NCBI RefSeq assembly: GCF_001610835.1
Contig: NZ_CP011270.1
Span: 5,040,001 to 5,104,000, forward strand
Direction of reading: 5' to 3'
Length of the DNA stretch: 64,000 bases
Origin: Planctomyces sp. SH-PL14
GTDB lineage: Bacteria; Planctomycetota; Planctomycetia; Planctomycetales; Planctomycetaceae
Shown here: in pieces, positions 1-8,093 of the stretch
Position numbering within the stretch: position 1 is the stretch's first letter
Layout of the letters: each line of letters starts with the position of its first letter
Notes under the pieces: model-generated
Seen by the model: only the letters and a program-made list of their open reading frames with translations
Told to the model about the DNA's origin: nothing
Database searches by the model: none
Position numbers and translations under genes: made by a program

Positions 1-514
1 GGATGAGCTGATCGAGGACCGGTTCGTTGAGAGCGATGTAACGGGCCAGCTCCGGAAACTGCCCCTGGCGGCCGATGTTCTCGAGAGCGTTCCGCGTCTC
101 GTCCCGGAGTGCCGCGACTCGCTTCTGCTGCGACTCCTCATCGGTTTCCAGTGCAGCCGCGTAGTCCTCGTCATTCAGGAATGCGGACCGCCGGGCGGGG
201 AAGGTTTTGACCCCGAGCATCCGGAGTTCGTCCGGACCGAAGGCGGGGGAGACGCCAAGCAGGCGTGCCAGCGGAACGGCGGCGTTGTGCTGGGGAGCGA
301 GCCCTTTCGTCAACGCGGCGTTGAGGTCTCGATATCGCTGCGGCAGCGTCGCCGGGATCTCCGGTTCAGAAAGGACGATTCCCTCCAGCAGGTCGGCGGG
401 GCGGTTCTCCGCCCGGAGGAGGGCCGGGGCGGTTCCCAGCAGAAGCAGTCCGCCCAGGGCGATCAACAACGATGGCATCCGCCTCGGCCGCATGAGACAC
501 CGCATTCCTTTCAT
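1..514 (-). CDS. Secreted protein of unknown function, 3' part outside window
   Basis: An uninterrupted minus-strand reading frame of about 171 codons starts at ATG 514 (alternatives at 505 and 493) and runs off the left edge. The N-terminus is basic (MRPRRMP) and is followed by a Leu/Ala-rich hydrophobic segment ending in ALLRAEN, a signal peptide pattern. The mature part is charged and probably helical, with no motif I recognise. Codon use is GC-rich like the neighbours. Export to the periplasm or envelope is inferred; function unknown. It is divergent from the methyltransferase at 963, with a copy of the dispersed repeat between them. Confidence 0.7.
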   Translation of the reverse strand, partial: MKGMRCLMRPRRMPSLLIALGGLLLLGTAPALLRAENRPADLLEGIVLSEPEIPATLPQRYRDLNAALTKGLAPQHNAAVPLARLLGVSPAFGPDELRMLGVKTFPARRSAFLNDEDYAAALETDEESQQKRVAALRDETRNALENIGRQGQFPELARYIALNEPVLDQLI

Positions 515-566
515 CAGGCTCGCCAGAATCGCAGTTTACGTCCGCAGCAGTTGAAACATGAAGACG

Positions 567-890
567 CTGGCCGGCACGACTCGATAGCTCAAACCCAACG
601 TGCGACGGCAGGCTGGGGTCAAGGGGTTTCGACCCCTTGCCGCCGGAGGCACTTCCATGAGGAACCGTGGTGAGCAACGGACGGCCCTTTGTGGGACCGG
701 CGTTGAGAACTCCATCGCTCGCGCTGGACTCCCCGCGGATTGATGTGGGGGCATACGCCACGTTGTCCGGGTTTGGACACGCCCTCCTTCAGACATCTCT
801 CGACGGCCAGGCCTCCGGCGGGCATGAGAGCCATAAAAACAACACAGGCCCCTCTGCCCTCCCCACCAGGGGTGCCCCCCTGGACCCCGG
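567..890 (-). repeat. Dispersed ~320-bp intergenic repeat, copy 1
   Basis: Near full-length copy. Strand '-' means the end carrying GGTCCAGGGG lies at the right. Recognisable blocks are CTCAAACCCAACGTGCGACG at the left, TTGCCGCCGGAGGCACTTCC, CTTCAGACATCTCTCGACGG, GGCCTCCGGCGGG and the right-end CCCTGGACCCCGG. It belongs to the variant whose right-hand hairpin loop is T/A-rich (aaaacaacacagg) rather than the GCAACG type. It lies between two divergent genes and is non-coding. Confidence 0.9.
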
Positions 891-962
891 ATCTGCCATT
901 GGTTGCGCTCTTGGCGCCTCCCCGATAAACTGCCGCCCACTCCTCCTTGAACAGCGGACGAC

Positions 963-1997
963 ATGAGCGACCCGGTCAACACAATCCTCAACGCCGACTG
1001 CATCGCCGGGATGAACGCCCTCCAGCCCGGAAGCGTTGACCTCGTCTTCGCCGACCCCCCCTTCAACATCGGCTACGACTACGACGTCTACAACGACTCC
1101 CTCGACTGCGACAAGTACATCCACTGGTGCCGCGACTGGATGCAGGCGGTCCACCGGGCCCTCGCCGACAACGGCACCTTCTGGCTCGCCATCGGCGATG
1201 AGTACGCCGCCGAACTCAAGATCGAGGCCAAGAAGCTCGGCTTCCACTGCCGGAGCTGGGTCATCTGGTACTACACGTTCGGCGTCAACTGCGCCCGCAA
1301 GTTCACCCGCTCGCACGCACACCTCTTCCACTTCGTAAAAGACCCGGCCAACTTCGTCTTCCGATCCGACGAACTGGAGAACCGCGTCCCCTCCGCCCGA
1401 CAGCTCGTCTACGCCGACGCCCGCGCCAACCCCCGCGGCCGACTCCCCGACGACACCTGGATCCTCCCTCCGGCCAACGCCGCGGAGGTCCGCACGGGGA
1501 CCGAAGAGCTTCCGCCGCAGCCGGCTCCGGCCGACGCCAACGATGACACCCCGCAGACCTGGACCCTTCGCCCGCAGGACCTCGCCGAGCGGTTCCAACC
1601 CAACGAGAACACCTGGTACTTCCCACGGGTGGCGGGGACGTTCAAGGAACGCGCCGGCTTCCACGGCTGCCAGATGCCGGAGCAGCTTCTGGCCCGGATC
1701 ATCCGGGTCTGCTCGGAACCGGATGCCCTGGTGATGGACCCCTTCTCGGGGAGCGCCACGACCGCGGCCGTCGCCAAGAAGCTCGGCCGCCGCTACCTCG
1801 CCTTCGACCTCTCGGAACAGTACGTCGACCTGGGCCTCCGACGACTGGCGGGGATCACCTCCGGCGACCGGATGGACGGCGCGGAAGAGCCGCTGATGAG
1901 CGCTCCCAAAACGTCGGAAGGAAAGCCGCGCCGAACCGCGGAGAAGAAGCGTCCCGGCCGCAAGAAGGCGTCGGTCCCTGCTGTCGAAGAGACATAG
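963..1997 (+). CDS. Site-specific DNA methyltransferase, beta-class N6-adenine/N4-cytosine type
   Basis: 344 residues. Transfers a methyl group from S-adenosylmethionine to an exocyclic amino group in DNA. Catalytic motif IV, DPPF, is at residues 31-34 ([13 protein letters not shown]) and precedes the SAM-binding motif [10 protein letters not shown], near residue 260; this order is that of the beta class (HinfI/CcrM-like). The C-terminus is a Lys/Arg-rich tail of about 30 residues that could add non-specific DNA contact. No restriction endonuclease or specificity subunit is adjacent, so it appears to be an orphan enzyme; target sequence unknown. The start ATG 963 has no strong Shine-Dalgarno sequence but begins just before the conserved N-terminal block. 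The gene converges on the next one with a 10-nt gap. Confidence 0.88.
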   Translation: MSDPVNTILNADCIAGMNALQPGSVDLVFADPPFNIGYDYDVYNDSLDCDKYIHWCRDWMQAVHRALADNGTFWLAIGDEYAAELKIEAKKLGFHCRSWVIWYYTFGVNCARKFTRSHAHLFHFVKDPANFVFRSDELENRVPSARQLVYADARANPRGRLPDDTWILPPANAAEVRTGTEELPPQPAPADANDDTPQTWTLRPQDLAERFQPNENTWYFPRVAGTFKERAGFHGCQMPEQLLARIIRVCSEPDALVMDPFSGSATTAAVAKKLGRRYLAFDLSEQYVDLGLRRLAGITSGDRMDGAEEPLMSAPKTSEGKPRRTAEKKRPGRKKASVPAVEET

Positions 1998-2007
1998 AGC
2001 CCACGGC

Positions 2008-2814
2008 TCACAACTCTCCGTTCCGCCGCAGGTTGTCGACGAGTTGCCTGCACATCTGCTGCCGTTCGTACGCCTCCGAGAGAGCCTCTGCGCCCGGCAT
2101 GTCGTGCCACGCAAAGAAGGCGTCCATGAGCCGCTGGCCGATGCTGTCGGAGACGAGCCACTCCAGAACGTGCGGCGGGTGACCATGCCGGAACCCGTGT
2201 CTTGATCGGGGGCTCAGGAAGTCCTGCCCTTCGTCCTCGACAAGTCGAGCCAGATGAAAGGCGGGAGTCGGCCCTCGCGACAAGTCCGCCAGATCCGCTT
2301 CCCATTGGTGAAGGAGCGGAGTCAGGGTGCCGCGCACCGACGAGAGATCACGGAGCCATCTCGATATCGGCCACGCCCAGGAGCCTTCGTCTGGACGCAG
2401 AAGGAGCACGCTCCACAGGGCATTGAAATAAGAGTCCACGGCGGAGCGTTCATCCGCCAGCCACGATGTCCAGCTCGCGTAGTCGAGCTTTCCGAAGATG
2501 AAGAACGGATCGAGCTCGCCGAACGGATCCGACCGGGCAGGCGTTCCAATGATGTCGAGCATCCTGGGGAGGAAGTGCTTGAAATCACGAAGCGTTCCCC
2601 ATGTGGTCATCGCCTTCATTTGATAGGTCTTGAAGGCCTCCGGAGGCAGCTGATCGAGAGGGGCCGCACCCAACGGGCGCTCATCGCAAACTCCCGGGAA
2701 GCGTGGATCGGCATCCATCGGACCGACGAGGCGGTACCGTCGGAACACGGCGTACAACTCCTCAATCGATCGAAGCAACTCGCGTTCGCGTGACGACAGT
2801 TCCTCGTGTGACAT
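2008..2814 (-). CDS. Hypothetical protein, 268 aa
   Basis: I do not recognise this family. The protein is soluble, without signal peptide or membrane segment, acidic at the N-terminus (SHEELSSRERELLRSIEELY) and rich in Trp and Phe in the middle (residues ~90-150), suggesting a compact mostly helical fold. Codon use matches real planctomycete genes (GC-rich third positions) and the frame is intact from ATG 2814 to the stop at 2008. It converges on the methyltransferase gene. No function is proposed. Confidence 0.7.
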   Translation of the reverse strand: MSHEELSSRERELLRSIEELYAVFRRYRLVGPMDADPRFPGVCDERPLGAAPLDQLPPEAFKTYQMKAMTTWGTLRDFKHFLPRMLDIIGTPARSDPFGELDPFFIFGKLDYASWTSWLADERSAVDSYFNALWSVLLLRPDEGSWAWPISRWLRDLSSVRGTLTPLLHQWEADLADLSRGPTPAFHLARLVEDEGQDFLSPRSRHGFRHGHPPHVLEWLVSDSIGQRLMDAFFAWHDMPGAEALSEAYERQQMCRQLVDNLRRNGEL

Positions 2815-3020
2815 CGGCGGGCCCGTGCGTTCCGAGGTTCAGGGAGGACAAGGCCTTGGCATTTGTACTGGATTGCGGGATCTGGACATCGGTCGACTCC
2901 GTCCGGTTCGCTGATCCACTGCGAGTCTCGCAGGGCGTCGTCGACGCCCCAATTGGGGCACGGTCTGGTCAAGCCATGCCCTTCCGCAGAGCGTTTCGGG
3001 GAGGGGCCTGCGACGTCACG

Positions 3021-4145
3021 CTACGGAACGAAGGTCCAGACTGTCTCTCCGGTGAGCGCGTCGGCCAGTTCGATCCGATTGGACTGGCACCACGCGACGA
3101 ACCGGCCGTCGGGTGAGAAGCGAATCGCATCCGGTTCGCTGAAGAGTCGGTCCGTGCTCCAGATCACGTCTCCGCTGGCGGCATCCCGCAGAGCCATCGT
3201 CTGGATGCGTCCGTTCCGGGCGGGGCGGCTGGTGATGACGCGATTGCCGTCGGGCGAGACGGCCAGCGTGCGGAGCATTTCGGAGCTGGGAGGGTCGATC
3301 AATTGGATTGTGCCCCCGTCCTGTAGAACCAGCGTCCAGAGTGCTCCGGCCGCACGGGTCTTCTTTCCCACCTGTTCGGAGATTGCGCCGGCGATATAGA
3401 GCCGCTGGTCGTCGTGCGTGAATCCGGTTGCGGCTCCGAACGGGCTTCCTTTCCGATCGCCAGTCGGAAGCGAGGCTGTCCCGATGCTCTCGAAGGTCTC
3501 CGGCTCGATCAGTTCGACCGTGTTGCCGGCGCAGAACGCCAGCTGCTGGCCATCGCGAGAGATCGAAAGGGCCTCGATGCTTCGGTCCCGTTCCAGAACA
3601 CGAAGCCGCCGGCCGCCGGCTGTCCGCCAGGAGATGAGATGTCCTTTGGGGGGCTTCTGAAACTGAAACCTGGTGGACGCGCTCATCAGGAACTGGCCGT
3701 CCGGCGTGAACGCCAGCGCCCGCGGTTCGCCCATCTCCCGTGTCAGCTCCTGCCGAACGCGGACGGCGCCGAACCGCCAGAGCTGGATCCGTCCGGAGTC
3801 GAAGCCGACCGCGAGTACGTTCGGTTCCGTAGGTGAGAACGCGATCACGCGGCTGATCCGCTCGTCCGGCCCCACCTTGAACGGCCAGCGCCACTCCGGC
3901 TCGGCATCCGCGTCGGGCTTCGGGGATTCGCCCGCCGTCTCCAGTTCGGGAACACGGCGGCCGGTCCGCAGGTCGAAGATCCGGACCCGGTCGCCGCACG
4001 TCGCGAGGTGGCGGCCGTCCGCCGAGAAGCTCAGCCCCAGGCAGATCGGCTGTTCACGCGGCGGCTGCGCAGCGGCATACGCGGCGAAGACCAGCACGGC
4101 CCACACCACGCCCCACGATCGCCACCACGTCCGCCGACGGCCCAT
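3021..4145 (-). CDS. Secreted WD40-like beta-propeller protein
   Basis: 374 residues. An N-terminal basic/Trp-rich stretch followed by a hydrophobic helix ending in AAYAAAQ indicates export by a signal peptide or N-terminal anchor. The rest is a series of blade-like repeats with WD40/PD40 signatures: FSADGRHLATC (about residue 40), FSPTEPNVLAV, FTPDGQFLMSA, ISRDGQQLAFC, VSPDGNRVITS and FSPDGRFVAWC, each followed by strand segments such as RIQLWRFG. Six or seven blades are expected. Probably a protein-interaction scaffold in the envelope; ligand unknown. About 200 nt without features separates it from the gene at 2008-2814. Confidence 0.8.
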   Translation of the reverse strand: MGRRRTWWRSWGVVWAVLVFAAYAAAQPPREQPICLGLSFSADGRHLATCGDRVRIFDLRTGRRVPELETAGESPKPDADAEPEWRWPFKVGPDERISRVIAFSPTEPNVLAVGFDSGRIQLWRFGAVRVRQELTREMGEPRALAFTPDGQFLMSASTRFQFQKPPKGHLISWRTAGGRRLRVLERDRSIEALSISRDGQQLAFCAGNTVELIEPETFESIGTASLPTGDRKGSPFGAATGFTHDDQRLYIAGAISEQVGKKTRAAGALWTLVLQDGGTIQLIDPPSSEMLRTLAVSPDGNRVITSRPARNGRIQTMALRDAASGDVIWSTDRLFSEPDAIRFSPDGRFVAWCQSNRIELADALTGETVWTFVP

Positions 4146-4312
4146 GACGCTCCTCAGCCAGGACAGCTCTCAACGCCGGAGAACATTGTTCCCGCGAACG
4201 GCTCCACCTGCGAGCGATCGGACCTCTGCCGCCAATTGGTGTGTGCTGCGAGAGTCGGTGGAAAACTCGCAGGGGGACGATCAAGGGAGCCGCGTTGCTT
4301 GCGGTGAAGACC

Positions 4313-4482
4313 CTGGGAGGGCGAGGCTCCGGCCGAGCCGCGGCGGTGGAGAAGGTTCCCGTTCGCCCCTTCGCCCGATGGGAGCAGTGGCGGTCCTCCG
4401 GGAGAGGGGCGGGAGGGCGAGATGATAGGTGGGGACGCGTTTGCGAACCTTCGCGGCTCAGCAGGAGCTTCGCCCTCCCGGA
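4313..4482. repeat. Inverted repeat with ~30-nt imperfect arms around GGGAGGGCGARGCTCC
   Basis: Left arm about 4313-4343 (GGGAGGGCGAGGCTCC then GAGCCGCGG) is nearly the reverse complement of the right arm about 4450-4482 (CGCGGCTCAGCAGGAGCTTC then GCCCTCCC). The ~105 nt between the arms hold further G-rich runs. It fills most of the gap between the start of the WD40-like gene (4145) and the stop of the gene at 4542. It resembles an interspersed palindromic element and is unrelated to the 320-bp family. Confidence 0.7.
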
Positions 4483-4541
4483 AGGGGCGTTGCCCTGTCG
4501 GTCCCTCCGATAGGCACACCGCCCAGTGAAACCGGCGGCCT

Positions 4542-5450
4542 TTATTTGGAGCGATCGAGGTCGCGCGCCCTCGCGGGGATCTCCAGCGACTTGAGATCGA
4601 ACACCGCGTCATCGACCTTCTGATTGGGAGCGAAGGTGGTGTAGGTGACCGAGGTCCGGGTCTCGCCTTCGCCGCCGAAGCGCTCCGTGAGATGCAGCTC
4701 CTTCACGAACCAGACCGACTCCGCCTGGCCCCAGACAACCTGCTTCTCCACCAGCGGGGTCGTCGACGGATCGACCAAGGTCTGGTGCGACGTCACCCGA
4801 TATCCGGTGCGGGGGTCGATCTCGAAAACGCCGTGACTCTTCTTTGAATTTTTGACACGGTATCGTCCTTCGAGCCGCCCATTCTTGCCATCGGCGAAGG
4901 CGATCGGATCGCCGTCGAGATTGGTGATCAGCCGGTCGACGTTCAGAACGTCCTGCCACAGGTGGGCGGGATGCCGGAAAGGGAATTCGGCGAAGGCGAT
5001 CGCATCGTCCAGCGAGCCATAGTTTTCGATCTGGCAGCTGGTCGGGTGAATCCGCGGCGAGAACGTCACGACTGTGCCCGAGTCAGCGTCCCCCAGGATG
5101 ACGCGGCGCTCCCCTTTGAGGTCGCCTTCCTGCCCCGCTTCGTCCTCCTTGCCCAGTATCACAACGCGAACCCGATGCCGGGTGAGGTGGAGATCGAGGC
5201 GGCAGCGGCCTTCCTTCCAGAACAGTTCGAATGTCCCCTCGGACTGGACGACCTCCTTCTCGTCTGCCCGCGCTTTGCGGCGAACGAGGAGAATTCCTTT
5301 GCCGTATGCAGACCGCATGTCGCGGGCATCCGCAATGGCCGCCTCGCGGGCCTTCTCGAGGATCTCCGCTTCGGAGGGCTCGGCGCCGCTCGCCGTCCAC
5401 GGAAGGGACATCGCCACCAGAACCAGACCCGCCAGCCATTTCACGTGCAT
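4542..5450 (-). CDS. Secreted protein of unknown function
   Basis: 302 residues from ATG 5450. The frame is open further upstream to 5564, but that extension would read through a strong terminator hairpin at 5501-5532, so the start at MHVKWLAGLVLVAMSLPWTA is preferred; this gives a good signal peptide cleaved near ASGAE. The mature protein is beta-rich, with alternating charged segments (RVRVVILGKEDE, VTFSPRIHP, RYRVKNSKK, TSVTYTTFAPNQKVDDAVFD). The C-terminal FxP-x-DxVFDL pattern resembles LolA/RseB-like lipid-binding folds, but this is only a resemblance. It follows the DUF1080-GSDH gene on the same strand. Confidence 0.72.
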   Translation of the reverse strand: MHVKWLAGLVLVAMSLPWTASGAEPSEAEILEKAREAAIADARDMRSAYGKGILLVRRKARADEKEVVQSEGTFELFWKEGRCRLDLHLTRHRVRVVILGKEDEAGQEGDLKGERRVILGDADSGTVVTFSPRIHPTSCQIENYGSLDDAIAFAEFPFRHPAHLWQDVLNVDRLITNLDGDPIAFADGKNGRLEGRYRVKNSKKSHGVFEIDPRTGYRVTSHQTLVDPSTTPLVEKQVVWGQAESVWFVKELHLTERFGGEGETRTSVTYTTFAPNQKVDDAVFDLKSLEIPARARDLDRSK

Positions 5451-5500
5451 CGCAGACTCCCAAGGTCGGAAAGTGGTCGCCGCCGTCGCGTGTCGATACG

Positions 5501-5532
5501 AAAAGAGCCTTGGACGTTTCCGTCCAAGGCTC
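5501..5532 (-). terminator. Rho-independent terminator of the DUF1080-GSDH gene
   Basis: Perfect 12-bp stem GAGCCTTGGACG / CGTCCAAGGCTC with a 4-nt loop. On the minus strand it is followed by TTTTCG. It lies 35 nt after the stop of the gene ending at 5568 and upstream of the next gene's start at 5450. Confidence 0.85.
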
Positions 5533-5567
5533 CCCTGGCCTCGAATTCCGATCCTCTCAGGCAACTC

Positions 5568-7463
5568 TTATTCCGCTTTGAAGCGGTAGATGCCGTGGCC
5601 GTCCGGTGCGACCCCCATGAAGTACATGTCCCCCTGCTCGTCTTCGCCAAAGGACATGATCGGCAGGCCGTTCGACGGGATGCTGTAGTTCCCCTTCACC
5701 GCCTTCTTCTCCTCGTCGTAGTCGAGGGCCCAGACTTTGCCGGTGACGTAGTCGGCGTAGACGTACTTGCCGGCGAGTTCCTTGATCCGGCTGCCGCGGT
5801 AGACGTTGCCGCCGGTGATCGACTTGCCGACCTGGTGGTCGTACTCCCAGATCGGATCGAGCAGCTTGGCGTCCGCCGGCGGGGTCTTGGCGCCGAAGGG
5901 GTGCAGGCCTTCGCGGAAGTTCCAGCCGTAGTTACCGCCCTTTTCGACGAGGTCGATCTCTTCCCACAGGTTCTGGCCGACGTCCGAGCACCAGAGCGTG
6001 CCGGTCTTGGAGTCGAAGGCGATCCGCCACGGATTGCGGAAGCCGTAGGCGTAGATCTCCGGAGCGGCGTCCTTGTTCCCGACGAACGGGTTGTCCTTCG
6101 GGATGGCGTACGCCTTGCCGGCGTCCTTGTGGTCGACATCGATGCGGAGGATCTTGCCGAGCTGCTTGCTGAGGTTCTGGCCGTTGCCGAACGGGTCGTT
6201 CCCCGCGCCGCCGTCGCCGAGGGCGATGTAGAGCATTCCGTCCGGACCGAAGGCGATCGTTCCTCCCTTGTGGTTCCAGAACGGCTGCGGGAAGCGGATC
6301 AGTTCCTCTTCCGAGGCAGGGTCCGCCTTGTTGGGGTCATCCTTGGAGACCTTGAACCGCGAGACGACGGTGGTGTGCTCGGCGTCCTTGGTGCTGTAGT
6401 AGATGAAGAACTCGCCGTTCGTCTTGAACTTGGGATGGAACGCCATCCCGAGGAGGCCCTCCTCGTTCATGTTGTCGGCGTACTGGACCTTCTTGCGGAG
6501 GTCGAGGAAGACGTGGCTGTCGGTCGCCGCCTGATCGTTCTTGAAGGCGAAGACCTGGCCCCACTGCTCGCCCGCGAAGAGGCGGTTGGTGCCGTCGCCG
6601 GAGTGCATGAGGAAGATGGTGCGGAACGGCCGGATCTGGCCGCTCTCGGTCTCCGGCTCCCAGCCCGCCCACTTGAGGTTGGGGAACGCCTTCTCGGAGA
6701 CGAGCGGGAGCTTGCCGTCGACCGGGTCCTTGGCGATGCCGTTGTCCGGGAGTTCGCGGATCTTGATGTTGCGGTAGGCGACGACGTCGTTGTGGTCCTG
6801 GAGGCAGAGGTGCCCCTTGGTGTTCTTGCCGAACTTTTCCATCTTGGCGAACTTGCTCTTCGCCACGCGGTCGTCCCAGTCCTTGTTCCCCTTGGTGAAC
6901 GTGACGTAGCGGACGCCGTTCATGTTGATTTCGCTGCCGGCCGGAGTGATGCGGATCTGCATCTGGTTCCATTCGCCGGCGGGGCGGGTGGCGTCGGGCT
7001 GGGTCTTTTCCATGAAGCCGGGCTTGGGCTCATAGAGCTGGTAGAGCCAGCCGGCCTTCTGGGGGTCGTGCCCTTTGACGTTGTCCTGGACCTGGATTTC
7101 GGGTCCGGAGTGCCATGGGGCTCCGCCGTCTTCGGAGACGTGGAACATGATGCCGCTGTTGCCGGCTTCGGTGATCTTGTATTCGATGGAGAGTTCGAAG
7201 CTGCCGTATTCGTCCTTGGTGACGATGTCTCCGGCCCCTTTGTCGGCGCGGACGAGGGTGCCGTCCTGGACCTTCCAGCCTTCGGAGATGTTGTCCTTCT
7301 TGTAGTTCCGCCAGCCGTCGGTGGTTTTGCCGTCGAAGAGGAGTTTCCAGCCGCCGCGCTTTTCGGATTCGGTGAGTTCGTTTTCGCCGGCGAAGAGGGG
7401 GAGGGTGGAGGTGCCGAAGAGGGTGGCGATGGCGGCAGCGGACCACCAGCGGGACACGGACAT
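5568..7463 (-). CDS. Secreted DUF1080 (concanavalin-like) domain fused to glucose/sorbosone dehydrogenase domain
   Basis: 631 residues from ATG 7463, which has GGAG about 8 nt upstream and starts a clear signal peptide (MSVSRWWSAAAIATLFG). Residues ~30-240 form a DUF1080/3-keto-disaccharide-hydrolase-type jelly roll (GGWKLLFDGKTTDGW, GNSGIMFHVSE, GPEIQVQDN). Residues ~255-630 form a GSDH/PQQ-type six-bladed propeller (NEEGLLGMAFHPKF, GPDGMLYIALGDGG, EIYAYGFRNPWRIAFD, CSDVGQNLWEEIDLVEKGGN). The first domain is expected to bind or cleave carbohydrate and the second to oxidise sugars with a quinone cofactor, so the fusion may process one polysaccharide-derived substrate at the cell surface; substrate unknown. 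A strong terminator follows. Confidence 0.88.
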   Translation of the reverse strand: MSVSRWWSAAAIATLFGTSTLPLFAGENELTESEKRGGWKLLFDGKTTDGWRNYKKDNISEGWKVQDGTLVRADKGAGDIVTKDEYGSFELSIEYKITEAGNSGIMFHVSEDGGAPWHSGPEIQVQDNVKGHDPQKAGWLYQLYEPKPGFMEKTQPDATRPAGEWNQMQIRITPAGSEINMNGVRYVTFTKGNKDWDDRVAKSKFAKMEKFGKNTKGHLCLQDHNDVVAYRNIKIRELPDNGIAKDPVDGKLPLVSEKAFPNLKWAGWEPETESGQIRPFRTIFLMHSGDGTNRLFAGEQWGQVFAFKNDQAATDSHVFLDLRKKVQYADNMNEEGLLGMAFHPKFKTNGEFFIYYSTKDAEHTTVVSRFKVSKDDPNKADPASEEELIRFPQPFWNHKGGTIAFGPDGMLYIALGDGGAGNDPFGNGQNLSKQLGKILRIDVDHKDAGKAYAIPKDNPFVGNKDAAPEIYAYGFRNPWRIAFDSKTGTLWCSDVGQNLWEEIDLVEKGGNYGWNFREGLHPFGAKTPPADAKLLDPIWEYDHQVGKSITGGNVYRGSRIKELAGKYVYADYVTGKVWALDYDEEKKAVKGNYSIPSNGLPIMSFGEDEQGDMYFMGVAPDGHGIYRFKAE

Positions 7464-7555
7464 GAAGGAATCTCCGATCAGAGTGAGTTGGCGATCAGGG
7501 CTGGGCATCGTACGCGGGGGTTCCGTCGATCGAAAGCGACCGGGTCAAAGCCTGA

Positions 7556-7600
7556 CCGGGGTCCAGGGGGTCACCCTTGGTGGGAGATGCAAGGGGCGCC
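7556..7600 (+). repeat. Fragment of the dispersed repeat (GGTCCAGGGG end only)
   Basis: About 45 nt matching only the terminal part of the 320-bp family (ACCGGGGTCCAGGGGGTCAC, then TGGTGGGAGATGCAAGGGG). It stops abruptly about 75 nt before a full copy in the same orientation, so the gap holds one complete copy and one stump. Confidence 0.75.
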
Positions 7601-7674
7601 TGTGAGGGAGGCGGAAGGGGTTCAGGCTGAAGGCGGAAGGTAGAGCGGCGCAACGCAAAATCACTTGTCCCTAT

Positions 7675-8012
7675 CCGGGTCCAGGGGCACCCTGGTCAGG
7701 GAGTGCAGAGGGGCCTGTGTTGTTTTTTCGGCCCTTTGCCCGCCGGAGGCCGTCTCGTCGAACACCATCGGATACCTTGTGTGTCCAAACGCGGACGACG
7801 TGTGGGATGCCCCCTCACCAACCCGCGGGGATTCCAGGGCGAGCGTGGAGTCCTCAACGCCGGTTCCACAAAGGGACGTCCGTTGTTGACCACGGTTCCT
7901 CATGGAAGCGCCTCCGGCGGCAAGGGGGCCCGTGTTGTGTCTTTGGCCCCTTGACCCCAGGCTGTCGTGGCACGTTGGGTTTGCATGAAGAACACTGCGC
8001 CGACCAGGACGT
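7675..8012 (+). repeat. Dispersed ~320-bp intergenic repeat, copy 2
   Basis: Full copy starting CCGGGTCCAGGGGCACCCTGG and ending near GCACGTTGGGTTTG...CCGACCAGGACG. Both terminal hairpins carry the T-rich loop (TGTTGTTTTTTC at the left, GTGTTGTGTCTTT at the right), unlike the GCAACG/GTGAGA loops of other copies. It sits between divergent genes (starts at 7463 and 8094) and may therefore overlap their promoters. Confidence 0.9.
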
Positions 8013-8093
8013 CGTCCGCGAATTGCGACTGCCCCACCCTCGCCTTAGACTCCAGATCTCCCGCGACCATCCCACCCGCCCGGAGCCCCCCGC

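Noticed and set aside
4962-7643. An 893-codon plus-strand open frame antisense to the DUF1080-GSDH and neighbouring gene
   Set aside because: It is the complement frame of genes with clear domains; its translation is Val/Asp/Arg-rich low complexity without motifs, an effect of high GC.
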